From CAZMCT01 sp964564785 (lineage in GTDB: Bacteria > Planctomycetota > Phycisphaerae > UBA1845 > Fen-1342), in NCBI GenBank assembly GCA_964564785.1, contig CAZMCT010000003.1, forward strand, positions 1 to 64,000: DNA of 64,000 bases. The letters are read 5' to 3'. Shown one piece after another: positions 54,201-62,119 of this stretch. The position numbers and the translations under genes are program-made. The notes under the pieces are model-generated. The model saw only the letters and a list, made by a program, of their open reading frames with translations. It searched no databases and was not told the DNA's origin. Position 1 is the first letter of the stretch; each line of letters opens with the position of its first letter.

Positions 54201-55076
54201 CAGCGGCCGGTCGCCCCGGGGGTCGTAGAGATCCAGCGACCGGTCGTCCGGGCTGCGGATCCAGTCGAACATTCGCGTCGTGAAATCCGCGTTCCACGGC
54301 GCAACGTCAGGGTTCGGCACATTCAGCTCGACCAGGCCCCCGTGCGACAGCACCCGCGCCGCCACCAGGTACCGCGCCTGCGACTCGAACTGTGACCAGC
54401 GATAGTAGTTCAAGTCGGGCCCGAAGCTGTTCAGCATCGACGGTTCGATGTCGGCCGCTCGCACCGCCCGGCCCGCGATCGCGTTCGCCAACTCCGTCAG
54501 CAGAGCGCTGCCCGCGAAATCCGTATCGGGCACGCCGTCACCGTCGGCGTCCATGAAGCCCTGCTGCACAGTCACCCGCGTGTCCGGCGAGTCCGGATCG
54601 GGCGTGATCCCGCCGTCCTGGTTCGCGTCGAGCATCAGTTCCGCAATCGTCCGCGGCCGGATCGCCGCCACACCCACGTTCGACGTGTACGGCAGCTCCA
54701 CCTCGTCGAGGTCGACGGCCCCCATCTCCGTCCGCAGCGCCTCGGGCGCGCTCGCCCACGGCGCACCCCACACGGCCGGAAAGTTCGGATCGTACGTGCC
54801 CCCGGCGAGGTCCTGCGTGAAGCCCGGCGTGTCGGCCGCGTCGGCCCCGACGACCAGGTGCGCCATGCGGCCGCGCAGCCCCGTGCTGATGATGTCGTTC
54901 ACCGACTCGACGATCTCGCCCATCCGCTGGGCCTGGCTCGAGAGCGTGAGCGTCTGGCGGTCGTACCGCGCAAGGACCAGGTAGGCCGAGATGATCATGA
55001 ACAGCATGGCCAGCAGGCCCACGATCATCAGCAGCACGGTCGCCCGCCGCCGCGCTCTCGATCCACCTCGACGCAT
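51234..55076 (-). CDS. Giant GspK-like minor pseudopilin
   Basis: A 1280-residue protein with an N-terminal prepilin-like start: basic leader RRGGSRARRRA, then TVLLMIVGLLAMLFMIISAY. GspK proteins start this way and cap the pseudopilus. A second GspK hallmark is PGRININAAPWFLLAGLP near residue 980, matching the family's N-x-N-T-A-P block. The central 700 residues are an insertion with beta-rich, Asp/Asn/Pro-rich sequence and possible calcium loops (DANQDGGITPD, DADGDGVPDTD, DDGDGDGVP). Usual GspK is about 330 residues. It is last in the operon, 308 nt after the GspJ-like gene, so it may have its own promoter. Confidence 0.75.
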   Translation of the reverse strand: MRRGGSRARRRATVLLMIVGLLAMLFMIISAYLVLARYDRQTLTLSSQAQRMGEIVESVNDIISTGLRGRMAHLVVGADAADTPGFTQDLAGGTYDPNFPAVWGAPWASAPEALRTEMGAVDLDEVELPYTSNVGVAAIRPRTIAELMLDANQDGGITPDPDSPDTRVTVQQGFMDADGDGVPDTDFAGSALLTELANAIAGRAVRAADIEPSMLNSFGPDLNYYRWSQFESQARYLVAARVLSHGGLVELNVPNPDVAPWNADFTTRMFDWIRSPDDRSLDLYDPRGDRPLLHALGSGAAMIEPLLRRRGGLLPAYGEEETLSGRVPRPLWEFEYQFPRTAVLDYGPNKSVWQRFNIASPVVDEWDLWVQAATLSADAYNADPDPSRLTTYARRKYLTTVNNSDELARLRSPALPDPNNPNPIGQDPNDPNWPGPGLRPGALKYYLGKITDTRRARDVLGNGYTNTLLGAFKPDGTFNDSDEIAVGGRGIPQGFAVIAELRDYFYEMLADYDEWDSPSGEAVSRNEQAWMLAVNTVAFAAPRAPRDTTKLHVDTVYIAPDAVSPGVPDRYYIGYAPQLYITQIVAYNNPDPGPPPSPSRVALAIELYNPHDSAVDHDYYDLDLDRFAISVNSTDPNDSVAFRRLSQTTPPPTLQFLPGRSFMLVSVNDNGANTYFENYPNAPAYPLGRPRALNIPVPYTVDGTPIKVYLWRRGSAGDLMWYVVDRFDVQTDFTAGGIGSPGKLGARQQWYVNVDRDTSWEPYLGRWKGQSGREARWRMATAFRPTVDGAYHVVGSPVEGAAPGDPVITQLGVGTPNPADPGFPTQTFQPAVPLYTANPDLGATVYLHGAARPAAFPTVGFMLYVPRYSHVWQPGAPEPYVPMGVMLAEAWKRRTPTTLAEAPADFGHMPVFDNRQDVVSYSHFDESNRAGRLPWGLAVFDCFTTINPDDGDGDGVPVQYDYGDYALDPYRIPGRININAAPWFLLAGLPVIGPNSQGDLPLREAVTGADTGIDPAFWSADAGILAGVGAVNPFDDRSRFPTTGDSPGEILIDTRDATQGQWYRLGPYLAQAITAYRDRVQYVQSRTYSPVTEAHRRNDGGGAERPYRPQRYGEVRGELDMQADPNNPQRWKRGFLSLGELANVAGFDGSSATELQLGADATVLGGYSAASPTPDFMKAVSLLALLDTHFLTTRSNTFTVYVTLADRDNPAASLRCQTTIDRTPLLPRLIWEDLNQNGQKDAPATPGSTNGDRYNVIAGSGRPELIGQREISYYNARYDE

Positions 55077-55384
55077 CTCAGTTCTCAGCTTCAGCTTCCT
55101 GCGGCCGGAATCTCCGCCAACTTGCTGCTTGCGAGCTGCACTCTCAGCCTATTGTGCATCCGGGCGTCAAAACCACCGGATGTCACGGACGCATCCCTTC
55201 GATACGACCTGCACCCCCCGGCGAGCGATTCCCCGCTCGCGTGGCCCGCTCCCGTCCCGTTCCAGCTCGGTGTTGTTCGGGATGTTGACAGATCATGGGC
55301 GCGGCCCTCCGCGCCGCCTCGCGGCCGTCGATATCGCTGCGTTATTCGGAACCAACGCCCGTGCCATCCGTCACCCGCCGTTCG
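55077..55384. other. Spacer between gspJ- and gspK-like genes
   Basis: 308 bp without a gene, unusually long within this operon. It contains a short heptanucleotide-repeat cluster right at the gspK-like start (55077-55097, CTCAGCT type) and a hairpin CATCCGG/CCGGATG at about 55158-55183. No convincing promoter is seen. Confidence 0.5.
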
Positions 55385-56962
55385 CTACTCAAACCGGTGA
55401 ACCAGCGTCCGCACGATCGGCTCGTCCAGCCGCCCCCGTGGGTCCCAGACCCGCACTGTGATCCGGATCGCGTACGGCCACGTCCGGATCACGCGGTTGC
55501 CGACGGGGTTCACCTCCGGATCGAGGAAGGGGTCGATCTGGGCAAAACTTTCCAATCGCTCGTTCTCGTACGGTGCTCCCGTGTCAGGGTCGACCTGCCG
55601 GGCGATCACCTCGCGATTGGCGGCCGTATCCGGCACGAACACGTACATCTGCCCGTCCCGCACGCTCGTCCAGCGTGGCATGTCGGAGTTTGCGCCCACG
55701 GGGGGTTCGGGGTGCACTTCCAGCGGATCCGGGTTGCTGTACGCGAAGCTGTTCCGCGGGTCCTCGGGCATGAGGAACTCGACGTGAAACCACGCACAGC
55801 CCGGCAGCAGGTGCAGCCCCAGGTTGCCCTTCAGGTCGACCGGAACCTGCGTCAGCACCGTGGCCGTGTGGTGCCAGGCCCACATCGTCCCAACGTACAG
55901 CAGTTTCCGGATCGCTTCGACCATCGGCAGTCCCTGCCAGGTCCAATTCGGCGGGATTTCGTTCCACCCGGGGCCGTCCACGAAATACGGCGACGCAATG
56001 GCCGGCCCCGCCCAATTGTTGAGCGGATCCGGCTCGAACCCGGACAGGAACAGCTCCACGTCGAACGGGACGACGTCGCCGGCCAGCCGCAGCCGCGGGT
56101 TGGCCAGCCCGCTCTTGAGCCGGAACGCCGGATCGCCGGGGGCCTGGGTGATGTCCAGGTCGCCCGGGGAGGGTTCGAGCAGCGTCGCCCGCCGCGACAG
56201 GTGCCACTGGCTGGCCGGAATCGGGCTGTTCGGGTCGGCCCCGTAGCCCGGCAGCGTTTCGATGTGCCGGATCTGGTCGTCCGCCGGGAACACATAGTTC
56301 GTGCCGCTCCACACCGGAGTCCCCTGCGCGGCATGTCCGTAAACCACCAGCAGCGGCGCGGATTTCACGTTATTAGCCACTGGGTCGAGCGGCGCGTTCG
56401 GCGGCGGCGCGCTCGACGTCGCCGGCCGGTCCGTGAAGAACAGGATCTGGTCGGCCCGCGGGTCGCTGTAGTGGCCGTCGGGATCCTCGAGCGGAGCGAG
56501 CTTCGGATCGTAGCCGGCCGGCACCCACTCGGGGTTGCCGATCAGCACGCGGTAATGCAGCCCGGCCTGGCGGTCGGCCTCGGTCAGAGCCGCGGTCTGC
56601 TTGCGGCCGACGAGCACCAGGATGCTGCGGCTGGGCTCGCAGAAGCGCAGGTCCTGCTCCATCTGCTCCATGAACTGGCGGACCCAGTTGTGGGCCTCGG
56701 AATACGCCGCCGACTGATTGGCGGTTTTGGTCGTCGCGGTGAAGACCAGGCCGACGACCGTGAGGGCGAGACTGAGCACGGCCAGCGAGACGAGCATCTC
56801 GATGAGCGTGAAGGCCGCCGTGCGCCCGCGGCCGCGTGGGCGGGTGCGCAGGTATGCCGGTGGAAAAGGGCATGCGTGCGAACGTGGCCGTGCGGGCGCG
56901 GCGCGCAGTGGCCGGCCCGGCCGCGTTTCGTCGTTCCCACGTTTCCACATGCCCAGAGCCAC
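55385..56962 (-). CDS. Large GspJ-like pseudopilin
   Basis: A 525-residue protein. A leader of about 50 basic and Pro-rich residues ends RTAA before FTLIEMLVSLAVLSLALTVVG, the class III signal helix. After that, FMEQMEQDLRF and the C-terminal YAIRITVRVWDPRGRLDEPIVRTLVHRFE fit PulJ/GspJ (IxxxDxxG). The GTG at 56962 lies one base after the preceding stop; an ATG four codons in is an alternative. About 300 residues are inserted compared with GspJ of 200 residues. Likely a minor pseudopilin at the tip complex. Confidence 0.78.
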   Translation of the reverse strand: MALGMWKRGNDETRPGRPLRAAPARPRSHACPFPPAYLRTRPRGRGRTAAFTLIEMLVSLAVLSLALTVVGLVFTATTKTANQSAAYSEAHNWVRQFMEQMEQDLRFCEPSRSILVLVGRKQTAALTEADRQAGLHYRVLIGNPEWVPAGYDPKLAPLEDPDGHYSDPRADQILFFTDRPATSSAPPPNAPLDPVANNVKSAPLLVVYGHAAQGTPVWSGTNYVFPADDQIRHIETLPGYGADPNSPIPASQWHLSRRATLLEPSPGDLDITQAPGDPAFRLKSGLANPRLRLAGDVVPFDVELFLSGFEPDPLNNWAGPAIASPYFVDGPGWNEIPPNWTWQGLPMVEAIRKLLYVGTMWAWHHTATVLTQVPVDLKGNLGLHLLPGCAWFHVEFLMPEDPRNSFAYSNPDPLEVHPEPPVGANSDMPRWTSVRDGQMYVFVPDTAANREVIARQVDPDTGAPYENERLESFAQIDPFLDPEVNPVGNRVIRTWPYAIRITVRVWDPRGRLDEPIVRTLVHRFE

Positions 56963-56963
56963 G

Positions 56964-58496
56964 CTACGGTACCTCCGGGAGGCGGACGAAGCGCCGAGCG
57001 ACGGCCAGGATCGAGGATTGGTTGCTCCAGAGCACGTTGCCCGAGCTGTCGCGGCGGGCCGCGGGCGGGATTACCCAGACGGGCCAGGCGCCGGCGGCGG
57101 GCGCGATCTGCTGCACGTCATCGCTGGCCCGGGGATAGAACCCGTTGTACTTGACGACGACGGTGGTCGGGTCCGGTCGGGTGACGACCTCGAACAGCGG
57201 GAGGTTGGTGGTCGGGGGGCCGAATCCGACCTTCCAGTCGCCGCCGGTGCGAAGCGCGTGGGGGGCGACGTCATTGCGGGCCGGGATGAACATCGTTCCG
57301 ACGGGAAACAGTGGATCGCGCCGGGCGCTGCACTTGAACGTCAGCGTCGGGGGCGGCTGGGCCGCAACCGGCGTCCAGTTGTCGGCGAGCAGCGGATTGC
57401 CGTGCATGTCGAAGCCGCCCGGGGGGGCCGGCAACGGATCGCTGAAGGTGACCAGCCACGGCACGGGCGCGGCCAGATCGTAGTTGTCTTCGCCGAAGTA
57501 CCCCGGATTCAGGGCCGAGCCGCCGCTCTGCGGCAGGGGTGCCACCCCGGCGGAGAGATAATCGCCGGCGTCGTCGGGATGCTGAGACGGGAAATGCTGA
57601 TCCGCGTCGGGCACGCGCACCGAGACGGCAATGAACTCGTACAGCGTCGGATCGCCGACGGACGCGGGGTTGTTCGGGTCGGCGTAAAGGACGCGGCGGT
57701 AGAACGCGGTCCACGCAACGCGGCGTTCGAGCGCCTTGACGCTCTCGCGGCCGTTGGGCGGCGTGAGCACCGGGTTGGGGTAGTACGGCCCGGCGAAGAA
57801 CATGTCGGGGTACTGCGTGATGTCGGCCGTCACCGGCGGGTAGACCATCGCCACGGACGGCAGCGGGGGTCGGACCAGGATGGGCTGTTCCAGGTCCACC
57901 TCCAGCAGCTCCCCGTCCAGGTCGGCGGGTTTGAGCCAGTTCCGAATGGCGGCTTCGGTCAGCACCACGCCCTGTCCCCACGGCGGCAGCGCGATCTCCT
58001 GCCCGTAGGTCGGCCCGGGCGTCGCGCTGATGTTCTGGGTGAACAGCGGACGGACCTTGACGATCGGCTCGTAGTCGGGAACGAACTCCCCCAGTTCAAA
58101 CGTGGACCACTCCGGTGGCGAGCTTTCTCCCCGCCGCGGGACGAAGAGCCCGGGCTCGCAACGCGGCGTGCCGTTGCGATCCATCGCTTTGCGGTGAATG
58201 CAGAGCTTCTGCTGCAACAGGTCGAGGCCGAAGTGCGCGGCCGCCTCGCCGCTTGCGAGGTTGATCGAGTCGCGGGTGTAGCGGAACCCGACCGGCAGCG
58301 CCGCCCCGATCACCAGCAGACCCATGGCCAGGATCGCCAGCGCGATCATCAGCTCGGCCAGGCTGAACGCGCGGCGTGACACCGCCGCCTGTGGCACCGC
58401 CGCCCCGGCGGTGAGTTTCCCGGCCGGGTGCGGTTGGGCCGCATGCCCACCTGCTTCCCCGGCGCGCCGCGTCGTCCCATCCACAGCTTGCGGCAT
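56964..58496 (-). CDS. Large GspI-like pseudopilin
   Basis: A 510-residue protein with a 43-residue leader that includes translated repeat sequence (KLTAGAAVPQAAVSRRA), followed by the pilin helix FSLAELMIALAILAMGLLVIG; its Ala-Glu at +4/+5 keeps the conserved Glu5. LMIALAILAMGLL is typical of GspI. The rest has many beta strands and Pro/Asp-rich loops and ends RRDSSGNVLWSNQSSILAVARRF. ATG at 58496 with AAGGTGG seven nt upstream is a good start. It lies between the GspH- and GspJ-like genes, which supports the assignment. Confidence 0.75.
   Translation of the reverse strand: MPQAVDGTTRRAGEAGGHAAQPHPAGKLTAGAAVPQAAVSRRAFSLAELMIALAILAMGLLVIGAALPVGFRYTRDSINLASGEAAAHFGLDLLQQKLCIHRKAMDRNGTPRCEPGLFVPRRGESSPPEWSTFELGEFVPDYEPIVKVRPLFTQNISATPGPTYGQEIALPPWGQGVVLTEAAIRNWLKPADLDGELLEVDLEQPILVRPPLPSVAMVYPPVTADITQYPDMFFAGPYYPNPVLTPPNGRESVKALERRVAWTAFYRRVLYADPNNPASVGDPTLYEFIAVSVRVPDADQHFPSQHPDDAGDYLSAGVAPLPQSGGSALNPGYFGEDNYDLAAPVPWLVTFSDPLPAPPGGFDMHGNPLLADNWTPVAAQPPPTLTFKCSARRDPLFPVGTMFIPARNDVAPHALRTGGDWKVGFGPPTTNLPLFEVVTRPDPTTVVVKYNGFYPRASDDVQQIAPAAGAWPVWVIPPAARRDSSGNVLWSNQSSILAVARRFVRLPEVP
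58388..58453. repeat. Twin-hairpin element (CCTGTGGC type) in the gspI-like leader
   Basis: A diverged full-length copy: CCTGTGGC, hairpin CACCGCCG/CGGCGGTG, then GGCCGGG/CCGC-type pairing and a decayed right end. It codes for the middle of the prepilin leader of the GspI-like gene. Confidence 0.6.
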
Positions 58497-58508
58497 GATG
58501 ACACCACC

Positions 58509-59420
58509 TTATTGCGGGCGCTGGGCGCCCGGCATGAGTCCGCCGCTGAACCGGTGCGTCAAATACGCCCGGCCGTTCTGCCGGAGGTACTCCTGACGTA
58601 GTTGTTCCTCGTTGCCGCCGGGCAGGTTCTGAAGCGCCGCGAACGGCTCGCGGCGGTACGTCACCACGCCGGAGAAGCTGTAGCGCGTGTACCAGTAGCG
58701 CTCGTCCAGCGGCTTGCCCGGCGCGGCGGTGCTCATCTCGAGCCCGCGCAGCGGGTTGTATGCCCGCAGGTGGCAGGCCGTCGGAATCCCTGTGCGGATT
58801 CCGGTCTCCGGATCGCACACGAGCAGGAAATCGTCGGCCTTGAGGAAATCGCTGGTTGCGTAGCGCGGATCGGCGCTCACGCTGAATGCCCCGAAGTCGC
58901 CCGGCAGGACGAAGTCCCGCCCCAGCGACGCGTACGGAGTATACTCGATCGTCATCGGATCGGTCGACAGGGCCTCCAGCGGCGCCGCCCACGTGTCCTC
59001 GGGCATCTTCACGCTTTCAAGCTCGCGGGCCTTTTGGAAGTACTCGCCGAACTCCACCCGCGTCGCATCCTCCGAGCTCGTCGCCCCCACGTATTCGTAG
59101 ATCGCCAGGTGCTGCCGGCCGCCGGCTGCCCCCGGCTTTTCCGACACATCCCACTCACCCGGGAACAGCCGCACCGCCGTCAGCGTCCGGCTCGCCTGGG
59201 CCAGGTGATACGCCCGCGTCGTGACGCTGTGCAGCGTCTGGTGCGCGGCCGTCTGCCGCATCTCGGCGTTCAGCGTGGCAAGCCCCGGCACTGCCAGCGC
59301 GAGAATGATCACGATGACCGTGATCACGATCACGAGCTCCACGATGGTGAAGGCGGCCCGGCACCGCCACCTGTGGCACCGCCGCCCCGGCGGTGATTCT
59401 CCCGGCCGCCTGTGGCACCG
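58509..59420 (-). CDS. GspH-like pseudopilin, 5' end in assembly gap
   Basis: The mature part (about 280 residues) starts at FTIVELVIVITVIVIILALA (Phe codon at 59351-59349), preceded by CRAA. After the helix, QTLHSVTTRAYHLAQASRTLTAVRLFP resembles the GspH pattern of a paired helix then strand. The leader region is a tandem 39-bp repeat that runs into 100 Ns at 59421-59520; no ATG/GTG/TTG is in frame between the gap and FTIVEL, so the start must lie upstream of the gap. The number of Ns is arbitrary, so the frame across it cannot be trusted. Order and helix support a pseudopilin. Confidence 0.7.
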   Translation of the reverse strand, partial: RCHRRPGESPPGRRCHRWRCRAAFTIVELVIVITVIVIILALAVPGLATLNAEMRQTAAHQTLHSVTTRAYHLAQASRTLTAVRLFPGEWDVSEKPGAAGGRQHLAIYEYVGATSSEDATRVEFGEYFQKARELESVKMPEDTWAAPLEALSTDPMTIEYTPYASLGRDFVLPGDFGAFSVSADPRYATSDFLKADDFLLVCDPETGIRTGIPTACHLRAYNPLRGLEMSTAAPGKPLDERYWYTRYSFSGVVTYRREPFAALQNLPGGNEEQLRQEYLRQNGRAYLTHRFSGGLMPGAQRPQ

Positions 59421-59606
59421 NNNNNNNNNNNNNNNNNNNNNNNNNNNNNNNNNNNNNNNNNNNNNNNNNNNNNNNNNNNNNNNNNNNNNNNNNNNNNNNN
59501 NNNNNNNNNNNNNNNNNNNNGCCGCCCCGGCGGTGATTCTCCCGGCCGCCTGTGGCACCGCCGCCCCGGCGGTGAGAGACCCAGCCGAGGGCGGCTGGAC
59601 CACAGG
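59370..59606. repeat. 39-bp tandem repeat array interrupted by gap
   Basis: The unit starts CCTGTGGCACCGCCGCCC and continues CGGCGGTGATTCTCCCGGCCG (39 bp, with a CACCGCCG/CGGCGGTG hairpin). Units begin at 59370, 59409 and 59549; the last one (59549-59606) is a complete twin-hairpin element ending GGCTGGACCACAGG. Both gap edges stop at the same point of the unit, so the assembler probably collapsed further units. Confidence 0.75.
59421..59520. other. Scaffold gap (100 Ns)
   Basis: Exactly 100 undetermined bases, the usual placeholder for an unknown gap length. It lies inside the 39-bp tandem array. Confidence 0.95.
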
Positions 59607-59623
59607 CGCGCGGCAGCCGTCCG

Positions 59624-59721
59624 GGTAGCACGGTCCGCAGATCGCGCAGCGATCAAGGGCCGTGGCCGCGGCGCGCGAACCCCACAGCCCAAGGCGGCGA
59701 AGCCGCTTGGGCCATGCCACC
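59624..59721. repeat. Twin-hairpin element (GGTGGCA type), copy B
   Basis: Ends GGTAGCA and TGCCACC; hairpin 1 has GATCGC/GCGATC with outer CACGG/CCGTG pairing, hairpin 2 has AAGCGGCTT-type pairing (CCCAAGGCGGC/GCCGCTTGGG). About 98 bp, closely similar to copy A at 51099. It lies upstream of the gspH-like leader. Between it and 59853 nothing else is seen. Confidence 0.7.
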
Positions 59722-59853
59722 CGCTGGGCGGAACGGCCGCACGAACCGCGTCACACGCGACCGGCGAAACCAGCTTATCGGCACCACACTGCAACGCGCT
59801 CTCCATCGCCCCGTTAATCATTCTAAGAACGTGCCACCTGTCTGCCGCGCCAC

Positions 59854-60858
59854 TTATGGGACGAAGCCGAACGCGTGCGGCTCCCCCGTCCGCAAATCGC
59901 CCTGGGGAACCGCCCTGGCCCAGCCGCTCAGGTTCTGTGCCGGTGCGACGAGGTCGCCTCCGACCCCGGCGGCCCCACACGGCGGGCTCGGGAACGGCTC
60001 GCTGAAGATCCAACTGCTCGAATCGAAGGCGACCCCGGCGCCGACCTTGCTGTCGTATTCCTCCCGGTCGATGCCGAGCGAGCGCAGCACGGGCACTCGG
60101 TCGGTCACGCGCCAGACGGCCGCGCCGGCGCGTGCGTCGAACTGCGGCTCGAGCTTGACGTGCAGATAGTAATCAAGCGGGACGCCCCACGCGTCGTGAA
60201 TGCCGAGCACGTCGACCAGACCGATCGCGCCGGGATTGGTTCCGTTGCCCGCGGGGTTGACGTATTCCGCCGTGGTGCCGAGCGGTCTGAGCGCCGATTG
60301 CGGGATCTGCGAGACGATCCCAGGGCTGTACACCCGCAGGTAGGCGTACAAGGCGCGGATGTCGTCGTTCCGCTGGTCGTTCGCGGTGAGATAGACGTAA
60401 TTAGAGACGCTCGACTGCGGATTGCTGGCCAGGTCGCGATGCAGGCGGTTGGCGAGCACGTAGTCCGGTCCCGGGAAGCCGGGGTTCGGCTCGATCGTCG
60501 CCGACACGCCGATCGTGTGGTTCGCCAGCATGTACGGCGGGAGCGGACCGAACGTCGGCCCGGTCGGACGGTTGTAGATCGAAGCCAGCGGAGCCTCGCG
60601 GGCGAACTGGTCGATCGCGATCCGCACGTTCGACATGATCGATTGGGTCTGGCGGACCTTGTTGCCGCGCAGAGCCTTCATCCCGACGATGCCCAAAGCA
60701 CTGACCAGGACACCGATCACGACGACGACGATCAGGACCTCGATGAGCGTGAAGGCCCAACGCTCGAAGGGCCTCGGCGCGGACGGTCGATGGAGGCGGC
60801 GCGCTCGGCCGCGACCCGTCGTCCGCTTGCCGCTCGAGGCTAACCGCTCAAGGCTCAT
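59854..60858 (-). CDS. Pseudopilin, unassigned type
   Basis: A 334-residue protein with a 35-residue Arg-rich leader ending FERWA, then FTLIEVLIVVVVIGVLVSALG with the conserved Glu5. The mature domain (IVGMKALRGNKVRQTQSIMSNVRIAIDQFAREAP) has the long N-terminal helix of GspG-type pilins and YDSKVGAGVAFDSSSWIF near the C-terminus, but no GspG calcium loop is seen. The ATG at 60858 directly follows the previous gene's TGA. It is placed between the two GspG-like genes and the GspH-like gene; it could be a third major-type or a special minor pseudopilin. Confidence 0.75.
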   Translation of the reverse strand: MSLERLASSGKRTTGRGRARRLHRPSAPRPFERWAFTLIEVLIVVVVIGVLVSALGIVGMKALRGNKVRQTQSIMSNVRIAIDQFAREAPLASIYNRPTGPTFGPLPPYMLANHTIGVSATIEPNPGFPGPDYVLANRLHRDLASNPQSSVSNYVYLTANDQRNDDIRALYAYLRVYSPGIVSQIPQSALRPLGTTAEYVNPAGNGTNPGAIGLVDVLGIHDAWGVPLDYYLHVKLEPQFDARAGAAVWRVTDRVPVLRSLGIDREEYDSKVGAGVAFDSSSWIFSEPFPSPPCGAAGVGGDLVAPAQNLSGWARAVPQGDLRTGEPHAFGFVP

Positions 60859-62088
60859 TCATTTCCCGTTATGCTGGAAATTCGTCACGTCGTCCGCGGT
60901 CCCGTAGCGCCCGTCCGCGCCCGGCGACACCAGGAGGTATGAGTCCGGCCGCTGCGGCTCGAGCCGCGCCGAGACCGACTTGTTGAGAACGTACGCCTGG
61001 AACGTCCCGAGCGGCGGCGGATTCGACACCGTGTAGTTCCCGGTGCCCCAATCCAGCGCGTGCGGCTCGTCGGCCTTGTTCAGCCGCAGGACCGTCGAAC
61101 TTTGCGTCCACACCAACTCGTCGTTGTCACCGCAGTGGTAAATCCCGCGCGTGTTACCCACCGGCGGCTCCGTGCTCCAGTCGGCCATCACCCGACCGGC
61201 CGGATCGGCTCGATAGTACAGGATGGGATACCCGAAGCCGTCGAGAAACATCGCGTACGCACGCCGCGGCCGGCCGGTCTCGACCACGTCGCGTTCGGCC
61301 GGAATCACGAAGTCGGGATCGCTGCCGACCGCATTGACGTTCTGGGTCACGGCGAGCTTGGCCAGCTCCACATACGGTCCGCTCCGCGCAAAGACCGGCT
61401 GGCCGTTATTGTCGAGCGCGTACGCGTCGCTGTCAGTCACCGGCTGTTGCACGTACGTCCGACCGCTGGACTGGCCCCAGGTCAGGCGGTTGCGGGTCTT
61501 GATAAACCCCGGCGTGCCCAGGAAGTCGGCGCCCGCGAGCGCCCAGACGAGGAGCCCGGCACCGGAAATCGACATGTTCTGGCCGGTCACCGGGCTGATA
61601 ACCATCGGCTCTTGATCGGCAAACCAGTCCGAAGCGGACGGAGGATAACTGCCACCGATCCGCTGGTCGGCCTTGAACGTCTCAATCCCGTTCTCGATCG
61701 AGCTCAGCGCGGCCTTGCTGGCGGCCTCGCGGGCCACGCGCCGCACCGCCCCGACAGCCGGCACCAGCAACCCGATCAGGATCGCGATGATGACGATGAC
61801 AACCAGCAGTTCGACTAGCGTGAAGGCCGCGTGGCAGTGCCGCCCCGGCGGTGAATTCCCCAGCCGGGGGCGGCTGGGCCACAGGGGCCTTGCCAGCCCG
61901 GGGCGGCTGGGCCACAGGGGCCTTGCCAGCCGGGGGCGGCTGGGCCACAGGGGCCTTGCCAGTCGGGGGCGGCTGGGCCACAGGGGCTTTGCCAGCCCGG
62001 GGCGGCTGGGCCACAGGGGCTTTGCCAGCCCGGGGCGGCTGGGCCACACCACGGGCTGCGGTCCGCTATCTTCTCGCATGCGTGCCAC
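60859..62088 (-). CDS. GspG-like pseudopilin with repeat-encoded leader
   Basis: A 409-residue protein. The leader is 88 residues, mostly six copies of an 11-residue repeat (WPSRPGLAKPL and variants) encoded by a 33-bp tandem array, ending HCHAA before FTLVELLVVIVIIAILIGLLV. The C-terminus (LVSPGADGRYGTADDVTNF) is the GspG calcium-loop signature. The start is GTG at 62088 because GGAGG lies 7 nt upstream; a nearby ATG is in the same frame. No start codon exists in frame inside the array except next to its 5' edge, so the repeats must be translated. Likely a major pseudopilin subunit. Confidence 0.78.
   Translation of the reverse strand: MARMREDSGPQPVVWPSRPGLAKPLWPSRPGLAKPLWPSRPRLARPLWPSRPRLARPLWPSRPGLARPLWPSRPRLGNSPPGRHCHAAFTLVELLVVIVIIAILIGLLVPAVGAVRRVAREAASKAALSSIENGIETFKADQRIGGSYPPSASDWFADQEPMVISPVTGQNMSISGAGLLVWALAGADFLGTPGFIKTRNRLTWGQSSGRTYVQQPVTDSDAYALDNNGQPVFARSGPYVELAKLAVTQNVNAVGSDPDFVIPAERDVVETGRPRRAYAMFLDGFGYPILYYRADPAGRVMADWSTEPPVGNTRGIYHCGDNDELVWTQSSTVLRLNKADEPHALDWGTGNYTVSNPPPLGTFQAYVLNKSVSARLEPQRPDSYLLVSPGADGRYGTADDVTNFQHNGK
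61830..62047. repeat. 33-bp tandem repeat array in a prepilin leader
   Basis: Starts with a full twin-hairpin element (61830-61885: CGCCCCGGCGG-type hairpin, GAATTC, then CCAGCC/GGCTGG hairpin, ending GCCACAGG), followed by the right half repeated: six CGGCTGGGCCACAGGGGCC-type units in all, period 33 bp. Divergence between units is low (1-3 changes), suggesting recent amplification. Confidence 0.85.
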
Positions 62089-62119
62089 GTTACGGCCTCC
62101 TCGGCCCGCCACTGGGCGG

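Noticed and set aside
51510..54395. Plus-strand open frame of 961 codons
   Set aside because: Antisense to the GspK-like gene; no recognisable domain.
59330..60013. Minus-strand frame covering the gap and the end of the upstream pilin gene
   Set aside because: It overlaps the coding end of the pseudopilin at 59854 in another frame and depends on the arbitrary N count; it may contain the true gspH-like leader but cannot be called.
61853..62047. CRISPR-like array
   Set aside because: Units are contiguous 33-bp repeats with no unique spacers, and no cas genes are near.
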